Shown: piece after piece, positions 51,964 to 64,000 of the stretch
How positions within the stretch are numbered: the stretch's first letter is position 1
Layout of the letters: every line of letters starts with the position of its first letter
NCBI GenBank assembly: GCA_036971475.1
Contig: JBAIZL010000001.1
Location: forward strand, 149,987,044-150,051,043
DNA: 64,000 bases
Source of the DNA: Prosapia bicincta
Taxonomy: Eukaryota > Arthropoda > Insecta > Hemiptera > Cercopidae
Direction of reading: 5' to 3'
Notes under the pieces: model-generated
What the model was told of the DNA's origin: nothing
Seen by the model: the letters and a program-made list of their open reading frames with translations, nothing else
The model's database searches: none
Program-made: the position numbers and the translations under genes

Positions 51964-54900
51964 AAATTATAACCAAATCTATCCTGACTTGATACTTCAT
52001 ACGTATGATTTAATGTAGTTATATATATAGTTATGTTGTAAATAAACTAAAACCAGGTCTAACCTGACTGGATACTTCTACTTATAATTTAATATAGGTG
52101 GATAGTAATGTTGTGTAAAATTATAACGAAATCTATCCTGACTGCATACTTCGTAGGTATAGTTTAATATAGGTAATGTTGTAAACATCTTACTCTATCC
52201 TGACTGGATATTTCATTGGTATAATTTAATATAGGTACATAGTAATGTTGTATAAAATTACAACCAAGTCTATCCTGACTGGATACTTCATAGGTATAAT
52301 TTAATATAGGTATATATTATTGTTGTATAAAATTATACCAAAATCTATCCTGACTGTATACTTCATATATAATTTATTATAAGCATATATTTACGTTGTT
52401 AAAATTATAACCAAATATAACCAGACTCTATACTTCATAGGTATAATTTACTATAGATGTAATTTGTATATAGTAATGTTGTATAAAATTACAACGAAGT
52501 CTATCCTGACTGGATACTTCACAGTTATAATTTAATATAGGTATATGGTAATGTTGCATTAGGCAATCCTGATTGTTGTATTATGGATCCTGATTTTATG
52601 CAATCCTTCATAGGTATAATTCAATATAGGTACTTACCAATGTTGTATAAAATTTTAACAAAATCTATCCACTGGATACTTAATAGGTATAATTGAATAT
52701 AGGTATATAGTAATGTTGTAAACATTCAAGTCTATCCTGACTGGATACTTCAGAGATATAATTTAATATAGGTACATAGTAATGTTCTATAAAATTACAA
52801 CCTAGTTTATCCTGACTGGATTCTTCATAGGTATAATTTGACATAGGTATATGATAATGTTGTAAACAACCAGGTCTATCCTGACTGGATACTTCATAGG
52901 TATAATTTGATATAGTTGCCTAGTAATGTTGTGTAAAATTGTAACAAAATCTTTCCTGACTCCATACTTCATAGGTATAATTTAATATAGGTTTCTAGTA
53001 ATGTTGTGTAAATTGTAACGAAATCTATCCTGACTGCATACTTCATAGGTATAATTTAATATAGGTGGCTAGTAATGTTGTGTAAAATTGTAACGAAATC
53101 TATCCTGACTATATACTTCATAGGTATAATTTTACATAGGTGCCTAGTAATGTTGTGTAAATTGTAACGAAATCTATCCTGACTGCATACTTCATAGGTA
53201 TAATTTAATATAGGTGCCTAGTAATGTTGTGTAAAATTGTAACGAAATCTATCCTGACTATATACTTCATAGGTATAATTTTACATAGGTGCCTAGTAAT
53301 GTTGTGTAAAATTGTAACGAAATCTATCCTGACTATATACTTCATAGGTATAATTTTACATAGGTGCCTAGTAATGTTGTGTAAAATTGTAACGAAATCT
53401 ATCCTGACTGCATACTTCATAGGTATAATTTAATATAGGTGCCTAGTAATGTTGTGTAAAATTGTAACGAAATCTATCCTGACTATATACTTCATAGGTA
53501 TAATTTAATATAGGTACATAGTAATGTTCTATAAAATTACAACCAAGTTTATCCTGACTGGATTCTTCATAGGTATAATTTGACATAGGTATATGATAAT
53601 GTTGTAAACAACCAGGTCTATCCTGACTGGATACTTCATAGGTAGAGTTTAATATAGGTATATAGTGATGTTGTATAAAATTACAACCAGGTCTATCCTG
53701 ACTGGATTCTTCATAGGTATAATTTGATATAAGTGCATAGTAATGTTATGTAAAATTATAACAAAATCTATCCTAACTGTAAACTTCATAGGTATAATTT
53801 GATATAGTTGCCTAGTAATGTTGTGTAAAATTGTAACAAAATCTTTCCTGACTCCATACTTCATAGGTATAATTTAATATAGGTGCCTAGTAATGTTGTG
53901 TAAAATTGTAACGAAATCTATCCTGACTATATACTTCATAGGTATAATTTAATATAGGTACATAGTAATGTTCTATAAAATTACAACCAAGTTTATCCTG
54001 ACTGGATTCTTCATAGGTATAATTTGACATAGGTATATGATAATGTTGTAAACAACCAGGTCTATCCTGACTGGATACTTCATAGGTAGAGTTTAATATA
54101 GGTATATAGTGATGTTGTATAAAATTACAACCAGGTCTATCCTGACTGGATTCTTCATAGGTATAATTTGATATAAGTGCATAGTAATGTTATGTAAAAT
54201 TATAACAAAATCTATCCTAACTGTAAACTTCATAGGTATAATTTGATATAGTTGCCTAGTAATGTTGTGTAAAATTGTAACAAAATCTTTCCTGACTCCA
54301 TACTTCATAGGTATAATTTGATATAAGTGCATAGTAATGTTATGTAAAATTATAACAAAATCTATCCTAACTGTAAACTTCATAGGTATAATTTGATATA
54401 GTTGCCTAGTAATGTTGTGTAAAATTGTAACAAAATCTTTCCTGACTCCATACTTCATAGGTATAATTTAATATAGGTGCCTAGTAATGTTGTGTAAAAT
54501 TGTAACGAAATCTATCCTGACTATATACTTCATAGGTATAATTTAATATAGGTACATAGTAATGTTCTATAAAATTACAACCAAGTTTATCCTGACTGGA
54601 TTCTTCATAGGTATAATTTGACATAGGTATATGATAATGTTGTAAACAACCAGGTCTATCCTGACTGGATACTTCATAGGTAGAGTTTAATATAGGTATA
54701 TAGTGATGTTGTATAAAATTACAACCAGGTTTATCCTGACTGGATTCTTCATAGGTATAATTTGACATAGGTATATGATAATGTTGTAAACAACCAGGTC
54801 TATCCTGACTGGATACTTCATAGGTAGAGTTTAATATAGGTATATAGTGATGTTGTATAAAATTACAACCAGGTCTATCCTGACTGGATACTTCATAGGT

Positions 54901-56280
54901 ATAATTTGACATAGGTATATGATAATGTTGTAAACAACCAGGTCTATCCTGACTGGATACTTCATAGGTAGAGTTTAATATAGGTATATAGTGATGTTGT
55001 ATAAAATTACAACCAGGTTTATCCTGACTGGATTCTTCATAGGTATAATTTGACATAGGTATATGATAATGTTGTAAACAACCAGGTCTATCCTGACTGG
55101 ATACTTCATAGGTAGAGTTTAATATAGGTATATAGTGATGTTGTATAAAATTACAACCAGGTTTATCCTGACTGGATACTTCATAGGTATAATTTGACAT
55201 AGGTATATGATAATGTTGTAAACAACCAGGTCTATCCTGACTGGATACTTCATAGGTAGAGTTTAATATAGGTATATAGTGATGTTGTATAAAATTACAA
55301 CCAGGTCTATCCTGACTGGATACTTCATAGGTATAATTTGATATAGTTGCCTAGTAATGTTGTGTAAAATTGTAACAAAATCTTTCCTGACTCCATACTT
55401 CATAGGTATAATTTAATATAGGTTTCTAGTAATGTTGTGTAAATTGTAACGAAATCTATCCTGACTGCATACTTCATAGGTATAATTTAATATAGGTGGC
55501 TAGTAATGTTGTGTAAAATTGTAACGAAATCTATCCTGACTATATACTTCATAGGTATAATTTTACATAGGTGCCTAGTAATGTTGTGTAAATTGTAACG
55601 AAATCTATCCTGACTGCATACTTCATAGGTATAATTTAATATAGGTGCCTAGTAATGTTGTGTAAAATTGTAACGAAATCTATCCTGACTATATACTTCA
55701 TAGGTATAATTTTACATAGGTGCCTAGTAATGTTGTGTAAAATTGTAACGAAATCTATCCTGACTATATACTTCATAGGTATAATTTTACATAGGTGCCT
55801 AGTAATGTTGTGTAAAATTGTAACGAAATCTATCCTGACTGCGTACTTCATAGGTATAATTTAATATAGGTGGCTAGTAATGTTGTGTAAAATTGTAACG
55901 AAATCTATCCTGACTATATACTTCATAGGTATAATTTTACATAGGTGCCTAGTAATGTTGTGTAAAATTGTAACGAAATCTATCCTGACTATATACTTCA
56001 TAGGTATAATTTTACATAGGTGCCTAGTAATGTTGTGTAAAATTGTAACGAAATCTATCCTGACTGCATACTTCATAGGTATAATTTAATATAGGTGGTT
56101 AGTAATGTTGTGTAAAATTGTAACGAAATCTATCCTGACTATATACTTCATAGGTATAATTTTACATAGGTGCCTAGTAATGTTGTGTAAAATTGTAACG
56201 AAATCTATCCTGACTGTATACTTCATAGGTATAATTTAATATGGGTACATAGTAATGTTGTATAAAATTACAACCAAATC
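51964..56280 (+). repeat. 75-bp satellite array (~58 units) with block duplications
   Basis: The unit carries CTATCCTGACTGGATACTTC, then ATAGGTATAATTTAATATAG, then TAATGTTGT. The left end is diverged and units vary in length (about 67-76 bp); the right part is more regular. A block of about 500 bp at 52901-53430 recurs at about 55332-55860, 2,431 bp away, including the rare GTTTCTAG variant. Three-unit (225 bp) steps also recur. Some units lack ~8 bp (TGTAAACAACC type). Open frames of 69-239 codons follow from the 75-bp period and are not genes. Confidence 0.95.
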
Positions 56281-59200
56281 TAGATGTAGTGCAGAGCGCT
56301 GGAGCTACTGTGCGCTCGATTCATGCTAGAGGCCTATATACCATTACAGACTAACATTTAAAATGTGAAAAAAATTAACTTACCGTATTTTCCAGGGGAA
56401 AAAATGAATTATTCGTGTTCTGCACAATAAAACTTAAAAATAAAAAAAAAATTAATAGATCAACGCCATTAAGAATCAGTATTTATTTACCTTATTTTTT
56501 TTGTCTTAGCTGAAACAAACGAAGTTGCTTTTCTTATTGTTATACCGACACTACTACACAGATTTTGAGTAATTACTTTAAAATGAAAGCATGTCTTAGA
56601 ACAAGGTAATTTTTCAATTTTGTAAAGACCATAATGTAATCAGTAATTAATTTTTTTTCCACATTTACAACTGGTCTTGAAGCTGTACCTAATCTCTAGA
56701 CCTGTAGAAGAACCCACTAACAGCCTACTTAGGGTAATGTGAGATACTACTTTATATCTGGAACTCCTAAGCTACTGATAGACTTTAATTTATTGTAGCA
56801 GTTCACTTCTGATAACATATCTGTTAAAAAAAGCTAAAATAATTTGAAAATATTAACTTTAAAAATGGACAAAAAAATCGTCAACCAATTTATAAACACG
56901 TTTTCGAATTCATTGTTTTTTATTAGTTTGCGGTTAATCTTAGTGATTTTTTTAAAATCTGTCTTAAAAAATGCTGTATAAAAATTCTAGAAACTAAAAA
57001 TTGAAAAATAATAACTGTACTGCTGATCGAACGTAATTTATTCAAAGCTATAAAACAAATTATTTGAAGTGATTCCAAATTGTAACTTATCTCAAAAGTA
57101 ATTAACTGAAACAAAAACACCATAGGATACATATTAAAGGTAAAAGCTTTTAATATCAGTTGGGAAGTTATAGGTCTCATTGTTTAACTACTTTAAACTT
57201 AATTTATTTAGAACGTTTTTCTAAATTTAGAGTATCAATGCTATGATTTAGTGAAATTCAGATTATCGTAATCATTTTTCTGTCACGATACATAAACGAA
57301 TTTATTGTGTATGTGATGATGATCATACTGGCTTTTACTTATCAACCCTCAACTACCGTCCTGAAATTTCTGTCACATTACTACCGCTGTTGTGCCTCAC
57401 AGGCACGAAGGGTCTAAGTGTGATTTATTGTGTGGTTTAACAATTCATCTTGCATGTACTTTATAAAAATGGTTTTTGAATATATTCTGATTGCAAATGA
57501 TTAAGGTAAACATAATTGGAATGTTGAAAATTTTGAATTAGCCGAAATTTGAATTATTTAACATTATAGAGTAAAAAGAATACTTTGTTCAGTGTTCAAC
57601 TTTCATTTGTGAATTAACAAAAAAATTTTGTTTGTGATTTTGTCTTTGAATTATTGTGAGTTAAGTCTACATCACTCAGTACATAAAAATATCTTTCATA
57701 TTTTTCAGACTCAGCTCCACCAAGTGATTGTTATATGCCTGCTGTTATAGAAAGTGCCTCCAAGGTGGTTCCAATTCGTTGGTCTGGTTTGACTGTCCTA
57801 TTTGCCAAATTTCCCTTTATTAACTTCAAGGTTTAAAATTTCCTGTTATAGTCTTTCCATGCATTTATTTTCCTGTTGACTCTTCCTGAATGCCAACCTA
57901 ACAACTAGAAAATTTGAGATTTAATATTGTCCTATTGTCACATGTTTTATTTATTCCACACACTGCTCATCTAGTAAGCTTATTGTTCAAATTTTGTTTG
58001 TAATTGTGTTCACCTATGACTAGCCATGGATAGTAATGAGAAGCAGTTATTTTTTTACTCAGTTTTAGTTCATAGGTTCAAAACTTCAGGTTATGTTTGC
58101 AGGATGTTTGTAAACAGGGGTCTACAAATTAGGGTAGACACTTTTTGCATATTTAGTATACCATCTCTTCTCTTAAAAAAACACACATTTTTTCCTCCAT
58201 CTCATTAGATCATGATAATGAAGGCTTGAAAATTCCATGTCTTTAATCGACATGTTACAGAGTTTGAACTGCATGTACCGCTAGTTCCTTCATGTTCCTT
58301 TTAAAGCATATTTATTTAAAGTTGTAAACATTATCCGGCATTCTAGCAAGCATAAAAAACGTTTTCAATACACTTACGTAAAAAAACTAACCTTTTAAAA
58401 AAGTCTAGAAGAATGAAATACTTGTACAAAAACTGTTATAGCTACCCATTACAAGATTCCTTAGTCTCCCCCTAATAATATTAGGTGATCTGACTCAGAA
58501 AATTTATTAAACACCCATGTAACGAGACACACCTGAACTATGAGAGCCACCTTTATTCAGTTAGTTTTAGGCCACAATTGTAAATTTCTCCAACTACGCT
58601 AAATCACAAGTATATATTTTAAGCTTTGATGAAATATCCATTATTTGAATTGTTAAAGACTGAAGTAGTAGACATAATTTGTTTTTAAATGAGTTACATT
58701 GTCAAAAAAGAGATATTTATTACACCTTCATTTCAAAATCCTGGTAAAAAAGAGGTATTTTCAATATCTGATGATGCTTATGTTTTAAAAGTTAAGTTCA
58801 TAGATTATGGATTTTCAAATAAGCTACCATTTATATAGTTATCACATAATGTCTCGATTTTACTGTAACATATTTTACGCTTTTGAATAGAATTTATTCA
58901 AAACGGATATGAAAATAATATCTTATTAAACTTAATATGGATTATTATTAAACTTATAAATAAATAATAAATTTAATAACTTATTATTAAAAGTACCAAT
59001 ATGCCATTCGTTTTCAATTTGAAATAATAAAACGGTAAATCTCAACCAGTAATTATTGTATTTTCACATTTCTTTATTTTTCTTCTATAATATGCATTTT
59101 ACTTTAAATTAGACTATAAAACTTTGCAATGTCAGTAATTTTATTTTTCCTAAATTAATCTATACTTTTTTAGCCATTAATAACCTAATAAATTAGGGAT

Positions 59201-59672
59201 AGGAATGATTTTGTATTTTACAAAATGTTCATTGAAGTGAAAATCAGTTGCCGTCAATGAGCATTTTTGATACAAATAGAACCAACAAATCAAGAACCAT
59301 TAAATTGTAATTCAATTTTTCACACAATATCAAGTTTAAAAAAAAATATTATTTGTAAATTAAATACACAGTATAAAAAAATAGTAACAGAAGCCATCAA
59401 AAGCCTTCGAATATAATTATGAATATTCTATCATATATTATTATAAAGCATTTTTTAATTTAATATTATCTTGAATTCTGTGCCACTTTATTAGTTATTG
59501 TACATAAGTATACCTACAATTTAAACAATATTTTAGTAAACAATTTTTTTACTTATAAAATATAACTTATAACAAAATATTTGTAAAAAGCATAAAACTA
59601 AAAAATAACATTCTTAAAATAATTTTGGTCTAAAATACATTGACTGATTATTATATTACAAATCTATTTGAG
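56281..59672. other. Unique AT-rich DNA; possible piggyBac-like end near 57350
   Basis: At 57349-57420 the sequence CCCTCAACTACCG, a little further a GTGCCTCACAGGCAC hairpin, then GAAGGGTCT, resembles 5' ends of piggyBac-family elements, but the TTAA target is not intact (TCAA). Open frames at 56923-57180 (minus) and 58026-58208 (plus) are unrecognised. Confidence 0.35.
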
Positions 59673-59711
59673 AGTGTGTGTTTGTGTGTGTGTGTGTGTA
59701 TATATATATAT

Positions 59712-59789
<78 letters not shown>
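59673..59789. repeat. Compound (GT)n(AT)n(CA)n(AT)n microsatellite
   Basis: GT, then TA, then ACAC, then AT dinucleotides in series. The GT and AC blocks are inverted relative to each other and could form a hairpin. Confidence 0.95.
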
Positions 59790-59795
<6 letters not shown>

Positions 59796-60039
59796 GTTTG
59801 TGATGAAAAGTTCAGTCTAAGAAAGTGATTGTGAGAATTTTTCAAAAATTCATCTACTATTAATGTAGAAAGTGTTTATTTCAATAAAGCAGGATTACTG
59901 AGTATAAAAATTAGCCATTTTCCAGTAATAATCAAGCATTTAGAGCAACAGATATTTCACAAGTTTTTATGCTTTAAAATACATGACATCTGAAAAATGT
60001 TTAAGACAAAAAATTTATATTTGAAAGAATGGTGTTCTA
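59790..60039. other. Unique spacer
   Basis: No feature recognised. Confidence 0.5.
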
Positions 60040-60497
60040 TTTTTTATGTGCAGGAAAGAATGGAATGCAACTTTGGGGTGCAAAAAATCCAAGGCACTGT
60101 GGGGATATTCGGGAGATTTGTAGGGTAAAGAACTACTCTCCTTAAGTAGATATAAACTCAGAGTTACTGTCAACGAGGCCATGAAAATCTGAGAGGGTTC
60201 AAATACAAAATTAGAAGATCTATATCCCCTGTGTGCAAGAGGTGTAACGAGGACAAAGAAGAAAGCCCAATCTACATGCCCTGTATTGGGAGCTGCAAGA
60301 AGAATGTGGTTTGACTAGCAGGTATATACACCAGAGGATATCAGAAGATTTAGCATCAGGTGTGCTCTTGGATTCTGCAAAGAGGTAGACATCCACTATG
60401 TTTTTAATATGATAGGGATGGAAAGGAAGTACAAGGGCTGTAGCTAAGTGCTCTAACCCAATAAGGTCCCTCCGAGTTTCTAATAATAATAATAGAA
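60040..60497 (+). mobile_element. Non-LTR retrotransposon (LINE) 3' end, truncated
   Basis: Broken frames include VCKRCNEDKEESPIYMPC near 60225-60285, which resembles the C-terminal zinc-knuckle region of LINE reverse transcriptases (CxxC, then a Cys after an acidic stretch; the usual His is replaced by Tyr). Later ICF/IHYVFNMIGMERKYKG ends at a TAG near 60446. The unit finishes with TAATAATAATAAT at about 60481-60493, a simple-repeat tail typical of several LINE clades. The 5' part is missing and several stops are present. The clade cannot be named from this piece. Confidence 0.6.
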
Positions 60498-60990
60498 ATG
60501 GTGTTTTTTTATTATTTTAATAAAATAAATTAAATTATATCAATTTAATAAATTTTGAGTTTATAGTTTTTTAAACATTATGTAGAAGTTATCTCATAGT
60601 ATTATCTAATTTCAAGAAAGTCAAACAATAAATATGTCTGAGCTACAGCTTTTTAGCATTACATAAATGTTACTGGAAATGAGTGACACCTGGCAACCTA
60701 TGGAATCCACAGTGATTACCCGAAATCAACAAGCAAAGTATTTATTTTATATTTTTCCAATGCATAATGTAGAATACTTTCTTTGAGTCTGCCAATGTTG
60801 CAGAACAAGACAACAAAAAAAATGTTTAGATTATAGCCTGCTGCCTCCCTCAATCCTGTCCCTGCCTCCGTACTAGCGTTTGTACCATGTAATTTGCCTA
60901 TGCCTAGTTCTACTGTTAAAAATACTGTATTTATCATTATTGTGCTCTAAGATTAGTCTTTTAATTCATATTTGCTGACAGTGCTTTTTA
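60498..60990. other. Unique spacer
   Basis: The open frame at 60716-60937 on the minus strand is unrecognised. Confidence 0.4.
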
Positions 60991-61060
60991 TTAAAGCCTT
61001 GAGTCGGAGGAATCCTCAGGGTCTATTTATTTTATTCCACAAAAAATGTTGTTTAGGGTT
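60991..61060 (+). mobile_element. Possible piggyBac-type 5' end at TTAA
   Basis: TTAA at 60991-60994 is followed by AGCCTTGAGTCGG and a GAGGAATCCTC hairpin with AGGGTCT. This arrangement is like piggyBac termini and lies ~250 bp before transposase homology begins. No matching right end was found, so the boundary is tentative. Confidence 0.3.
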
Positions 61061-61243
61061 GGTAACACTGGTTTTCTGTATAGCTGTCACCCCACCCTTC
61101 TAACACAGTTTATTCCCCTGTCCGTCATCATTAGTCAATGAAGGTCAGTGTCAGGCCTGTATTTGTCGAGTGCTGGATTAATTCTCCGTGAGCGATTGTT
61201 TGTATTTTACAGTTACTTGAGGAAAACTCTTGAGTGCAACAGT

Positions 61244-62174
61244 GTTTGTACTAGGTCCTGTTTATTTTATTCTGCAAACTTAGAAGTATATGTAGGGTTA
61301 CAGCCTCAAGAACCATATGCTGTGAACAACTGTGCCAAAGATGTGATGAGAATGATAAAACCAATCTCAAAGTCTGGTCAAAATGAAACTATATATCATT
61401 TTCTCATCTCAACACCTCTTTGTGAAGAGTTTTTGATAGACCACCATTTGACACTTGTTGGAACTCTAAGAAAAAACAAACGGTAAATCCTAAATGCTTT
61501 CCTAGATATTAAAGAATATCCTGTGGGTGGCTCATGTTTTGCTTTTAGGAAGAACTATACAGTGGTATTTTCCAAAACAAAAAAAAAAAAAAAAAACAAC
61601 GATCTAATTTTATCATCATCAATTAACAACAGTAGATGATGTTGTAGATATGACTGAAAATTGTCGCACTTATAAAAAGGTAGATATCATTTTATTTTAT
61701 AATTCGAGCAAAGGAGGCATCGACATGGTAGATAAATACAAGGAGAGCTACTCGACAGCCAGAACTACTAACCATTGGTCGATGAGGGTGTTTTACACTA
61801 GATGTTTGAGGTCTGAACAGTTACATAATTCTGAAGAAGAATGTTGACCAGCCCATTTTGAGAACATTTATTGAAGAATTAGCTTTAGGCTTATGTAAGG
61901 ATTATGGGGCTCAGTGAGTTTCTTACGGTAATATATCCAGACAATTGAAAACTCGAATGTGTTATATTGTTGGAATCCAGAGTGAACATGCTTGCCGTGA
62001 TCCACCGTCTGATGATGTCATTCAGGGCAATGCTACATCTGCAATTAGAAGAAAAATTGGTCGTCGACTACAAGGTGTACAGAGTGCAAACTTTTTACAT
62101 GCCAAGAACATTTCTCAGTGACCTGTGCTAATTGCAATGACACAGAAGAAAAAGTGCATGTAGACAGTGAGTGA
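61244..62174 (+). pseudogene. piggyBac-family transposase, degraded C-terminal half
   Basis: The first open part (to 61483) holds LEVYVGLQPQEPY, then TIYHFLISTPLCEEFL and LTLVGTLRKNKR, the hallmark segment of piggyBac transposases. A TAA follows, and homology continues in the same frame (AFLDIKEYPVGGSCFAF, then NYTVVFSKT). A run of 18 A near 61581 shifts the frame. The next open part (61650-61847) contains FYNSSKGGIDMVDKY, with the third catalytic Asp in GGID. RTFIEELALGLC follows after another break, and the cysteine-rich C-terminus reads RCTECKLFTCQEHFSVTCAN. The second catalytic Asp position, before the W/F-TSIPL motif, is Tyr here. The N-terminal half, with the first Asp, is missing. The protein once cut and pasted DNA at TTAA. 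This copy is clearly dead. Confidence 0.88.
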
Positions 62175-64000
62175 CATAATTATGTTAAATTAATAGTAAA
62201 TCTTTATTAAATCTTAAATAACAGTAATATTTACTATTATTGTAGTTTATAATAAGAATAATCTCCATTGAAAGTGAAAGTTCTGATGATGAATTATAAA
62301 TTTATAATTTATATACCTCTCTATGTGTGTAACGTATATAAGTATTTTACATAAATCCCATTCAGTCATATTTTTTATTTACAATTTTAAAAAATTTCCA
62401 GGTATTGAAGTTTTTTTCTAAATTGTTGCCCAAAAAGTGATTTATAGAAGTTAAATCATTCCATAAATAAACATAATATTATAAACAGGGTAGAGATTTT
62501 AATTCATTACAAATACATGATTACAAAAATATGAAACTCTTTTAAACTAAATTTATTTAGATGTAGGTTAATATAATAAACAGATAGATTGGTAAATTTT
62601 TCATTTGTAATTCATTTATTACAAAAGTACAATTTAAATATTTCAAACTGTAGTTTAATTCATTACAAATCCATTGTTGAGAAATTTTGAAGGCGGTGTA
62701 GACTAAATGTTTGTACATGTCTTTATAAGTGGTGACTTTTAAAGGTTGAAAAATTGCAATCTGTCATGAAATACATTCAATAATATTTCTTTTAACTAAA
62801 CATTAATTCAATCTAAAAAAAATAGTCTTAATTATTCTCTTTATTTTGTCAGAAGGGGTAGTTTTTACCTCCTAAAACCATAAAGTACCCTTTACAAATA
62901 TTTAACATTTGAAGAGAAAGGAAAAACAAGGTTAAATGCAAATCCTTATAAAAATTTGCAAAACTTGAAAGATTCTGAGATATTACACTTTCTTTACTCA
63001 ATGATGAGTCCAAGTAATTTATATTCTGACAGTAATTAAGGAGGCGACAGAAGATGAATTCTACAAACTTGTAACTTCAAAGGTTTTAAAACGAGTGTAT
63101 TCAAGATCCCAGAATGTTTAGGCATCCTATAGGTTGGCTGGTAACATAAATATAACAAATGTTCCTATAGACTTGCACTCCATTAGGCCTATATAACCTA
63201 TGAGGATGCCCGTTTCAGGAGATATATCAATGACCATTTCAAGGGATATATCTTAATTTTAATTCATGTTATTTGTAAATATTACTAATCATGATAGGTT
63301 TTTATATTCAAATAAGTTTTATTAATTATATTATTTAAGGTTTTACCTTCATCCAAAAATAACCACTCTGATAATTTAACAGATTTTCCTCTCGTGATAG
63401 TATCTACTTCTAAGAGTAAGGGATTCATACCAGTACAAATAAAGTAGAATAGCTTTTACAGTTTTTTAAGGGTTATTGCAATAAAAATGAGCTAAACAAT
63501 CTTAATTTTGAGATTAAGAAAATCCTAGTACAGAAGATTGGTCAACAAAGAGACACTTTACACAGTGGGAAGAAAATCTATTACAATTATTTTTAAATCG
63601 TTGGCAACACAAATCTATTATACAGATTTACTTGTTTTGAGAATTTATTATGTTTGTCCAACATGCCTAAATATCTGTGCATGTAAATAAAAACATATTC
63701 TCTTAACTTCTTTGGTTATTTCATCTAATATTCAAGTTAATTTCCTTACTGCTTCTTTATATAGTGTAATAATTGAAAACCAAACCAAAATAATCAATAC
63801 TGTAAAAGAATCACTTCACAAAACATTTTTAAAGTATTACATCTAGCTTTCGACAAACTAATGTAAAATGCTCTACCATGTTGATTAGTACTCATTGTGG
63901 TCTAAAGTGTATTACTAATTTTAGAGGTGATTCATTTACATCTAATGGATAAATCCCTCTAATAATTTTATCAATTTATTTACTTATGTAATTCAGTCTA
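62175..64000. other. Unique AT-rich DNA to window end
   Basis: No open frame or RNA feature recognised. TAGGCCTA at about 63184. Confidence 0.5.

Overview
The window looks like non-coding, repeat-dominated nuclear DNA from an animal, most likely an arthropod. That assignment is an inference. It rests on the AT-rich background, the absence of any intact cellular gene, long dinucleotide microsatellites, and remnants of pogo/Tigger, piggyBac, Penelope-like (PLE) and LINE elements. I recognise no rRNA, no true tRNA and no complete host gene. The only protein-family matches are broken transposable-element genes.

Layout. 1-2.9 kb is unique AT-rich DNA. 2.89-4.49 kb is a Tigger-like DNA transposon with TA target duplications, a decayed transposase and a foldback nested inside it. 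5.0-5.77 kb is a 5'-truncated PLE with a GIY-YIG endonuclease end and a terminal repeat. 8.1-8.36 kb is a second foldback. 9.75-10.48 kb is a three-copy ~300-bp duplication with internal (AT)n. 10.7 kb is another PLE-type terminal sequence. 11.2-24.2 kb is a 96-bp satellite of 135 units. 25.0-25.4 kb is a 29-bp minisatellite. 27.6-32.7 kb is a 58-bp satellite with a homogeneous core and a decayed right edge. 36.0 kb is a tRNA-like fragment. 36.9-39.4 kb is a 51-bp satellite of 49 units. 39.8 and 43.9 kb hold two copies of a (GT)n cassette. 41.3-41.9 kb is a 310-bp tandem duplication. 43.3, 43.7 and 48.4 kb are three more foldbacks. 49.6-50.4 kb is a foldback carrying monomers of the 75-bp satellite. 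50.4-51.8 kb is a 1.35-kb (CA)n tract. 51.9-56.3 kb is the 75-bp satellite. 60.0-60.5 kb is a LINE 3' end. 61.2-62.2 kb is a piggyBac transposase pseudogene. Five satellite families plus the CA tract make up about 26.6 kb, roughly 42% of the window.

Main result of the hunt. At least four sequence families here carry hammerhead-ribozyme-like cores: a CUGANGA box, a hairpin, GAAA, a tiny two- or three-base-pair stem III, and closing stem I strands. They lie at 3.9, 5.1, 10.7, 43.8 and 48.5 kb. All carry one extra nucleotide between CUGANGA and stem II. One is attached to the PLE GIY-YIG gene in the expected order and strand. Several occur as inverted pairs with the same divergent polarity. Hammerheads in PLE terminal repeats are an established phenomenon; the shared extra base and the repeated palindromic arrangement deserve a closer look.

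Second result. In the 96-bp satellite the minus strand has one open frame, and most of the common unit-to-unit differences are synonymous in it. This is unexpected for a non-coding satellite. Against coding are the lack of any in-frame ATG, 11 single-base deletions and at least two nonsense units.
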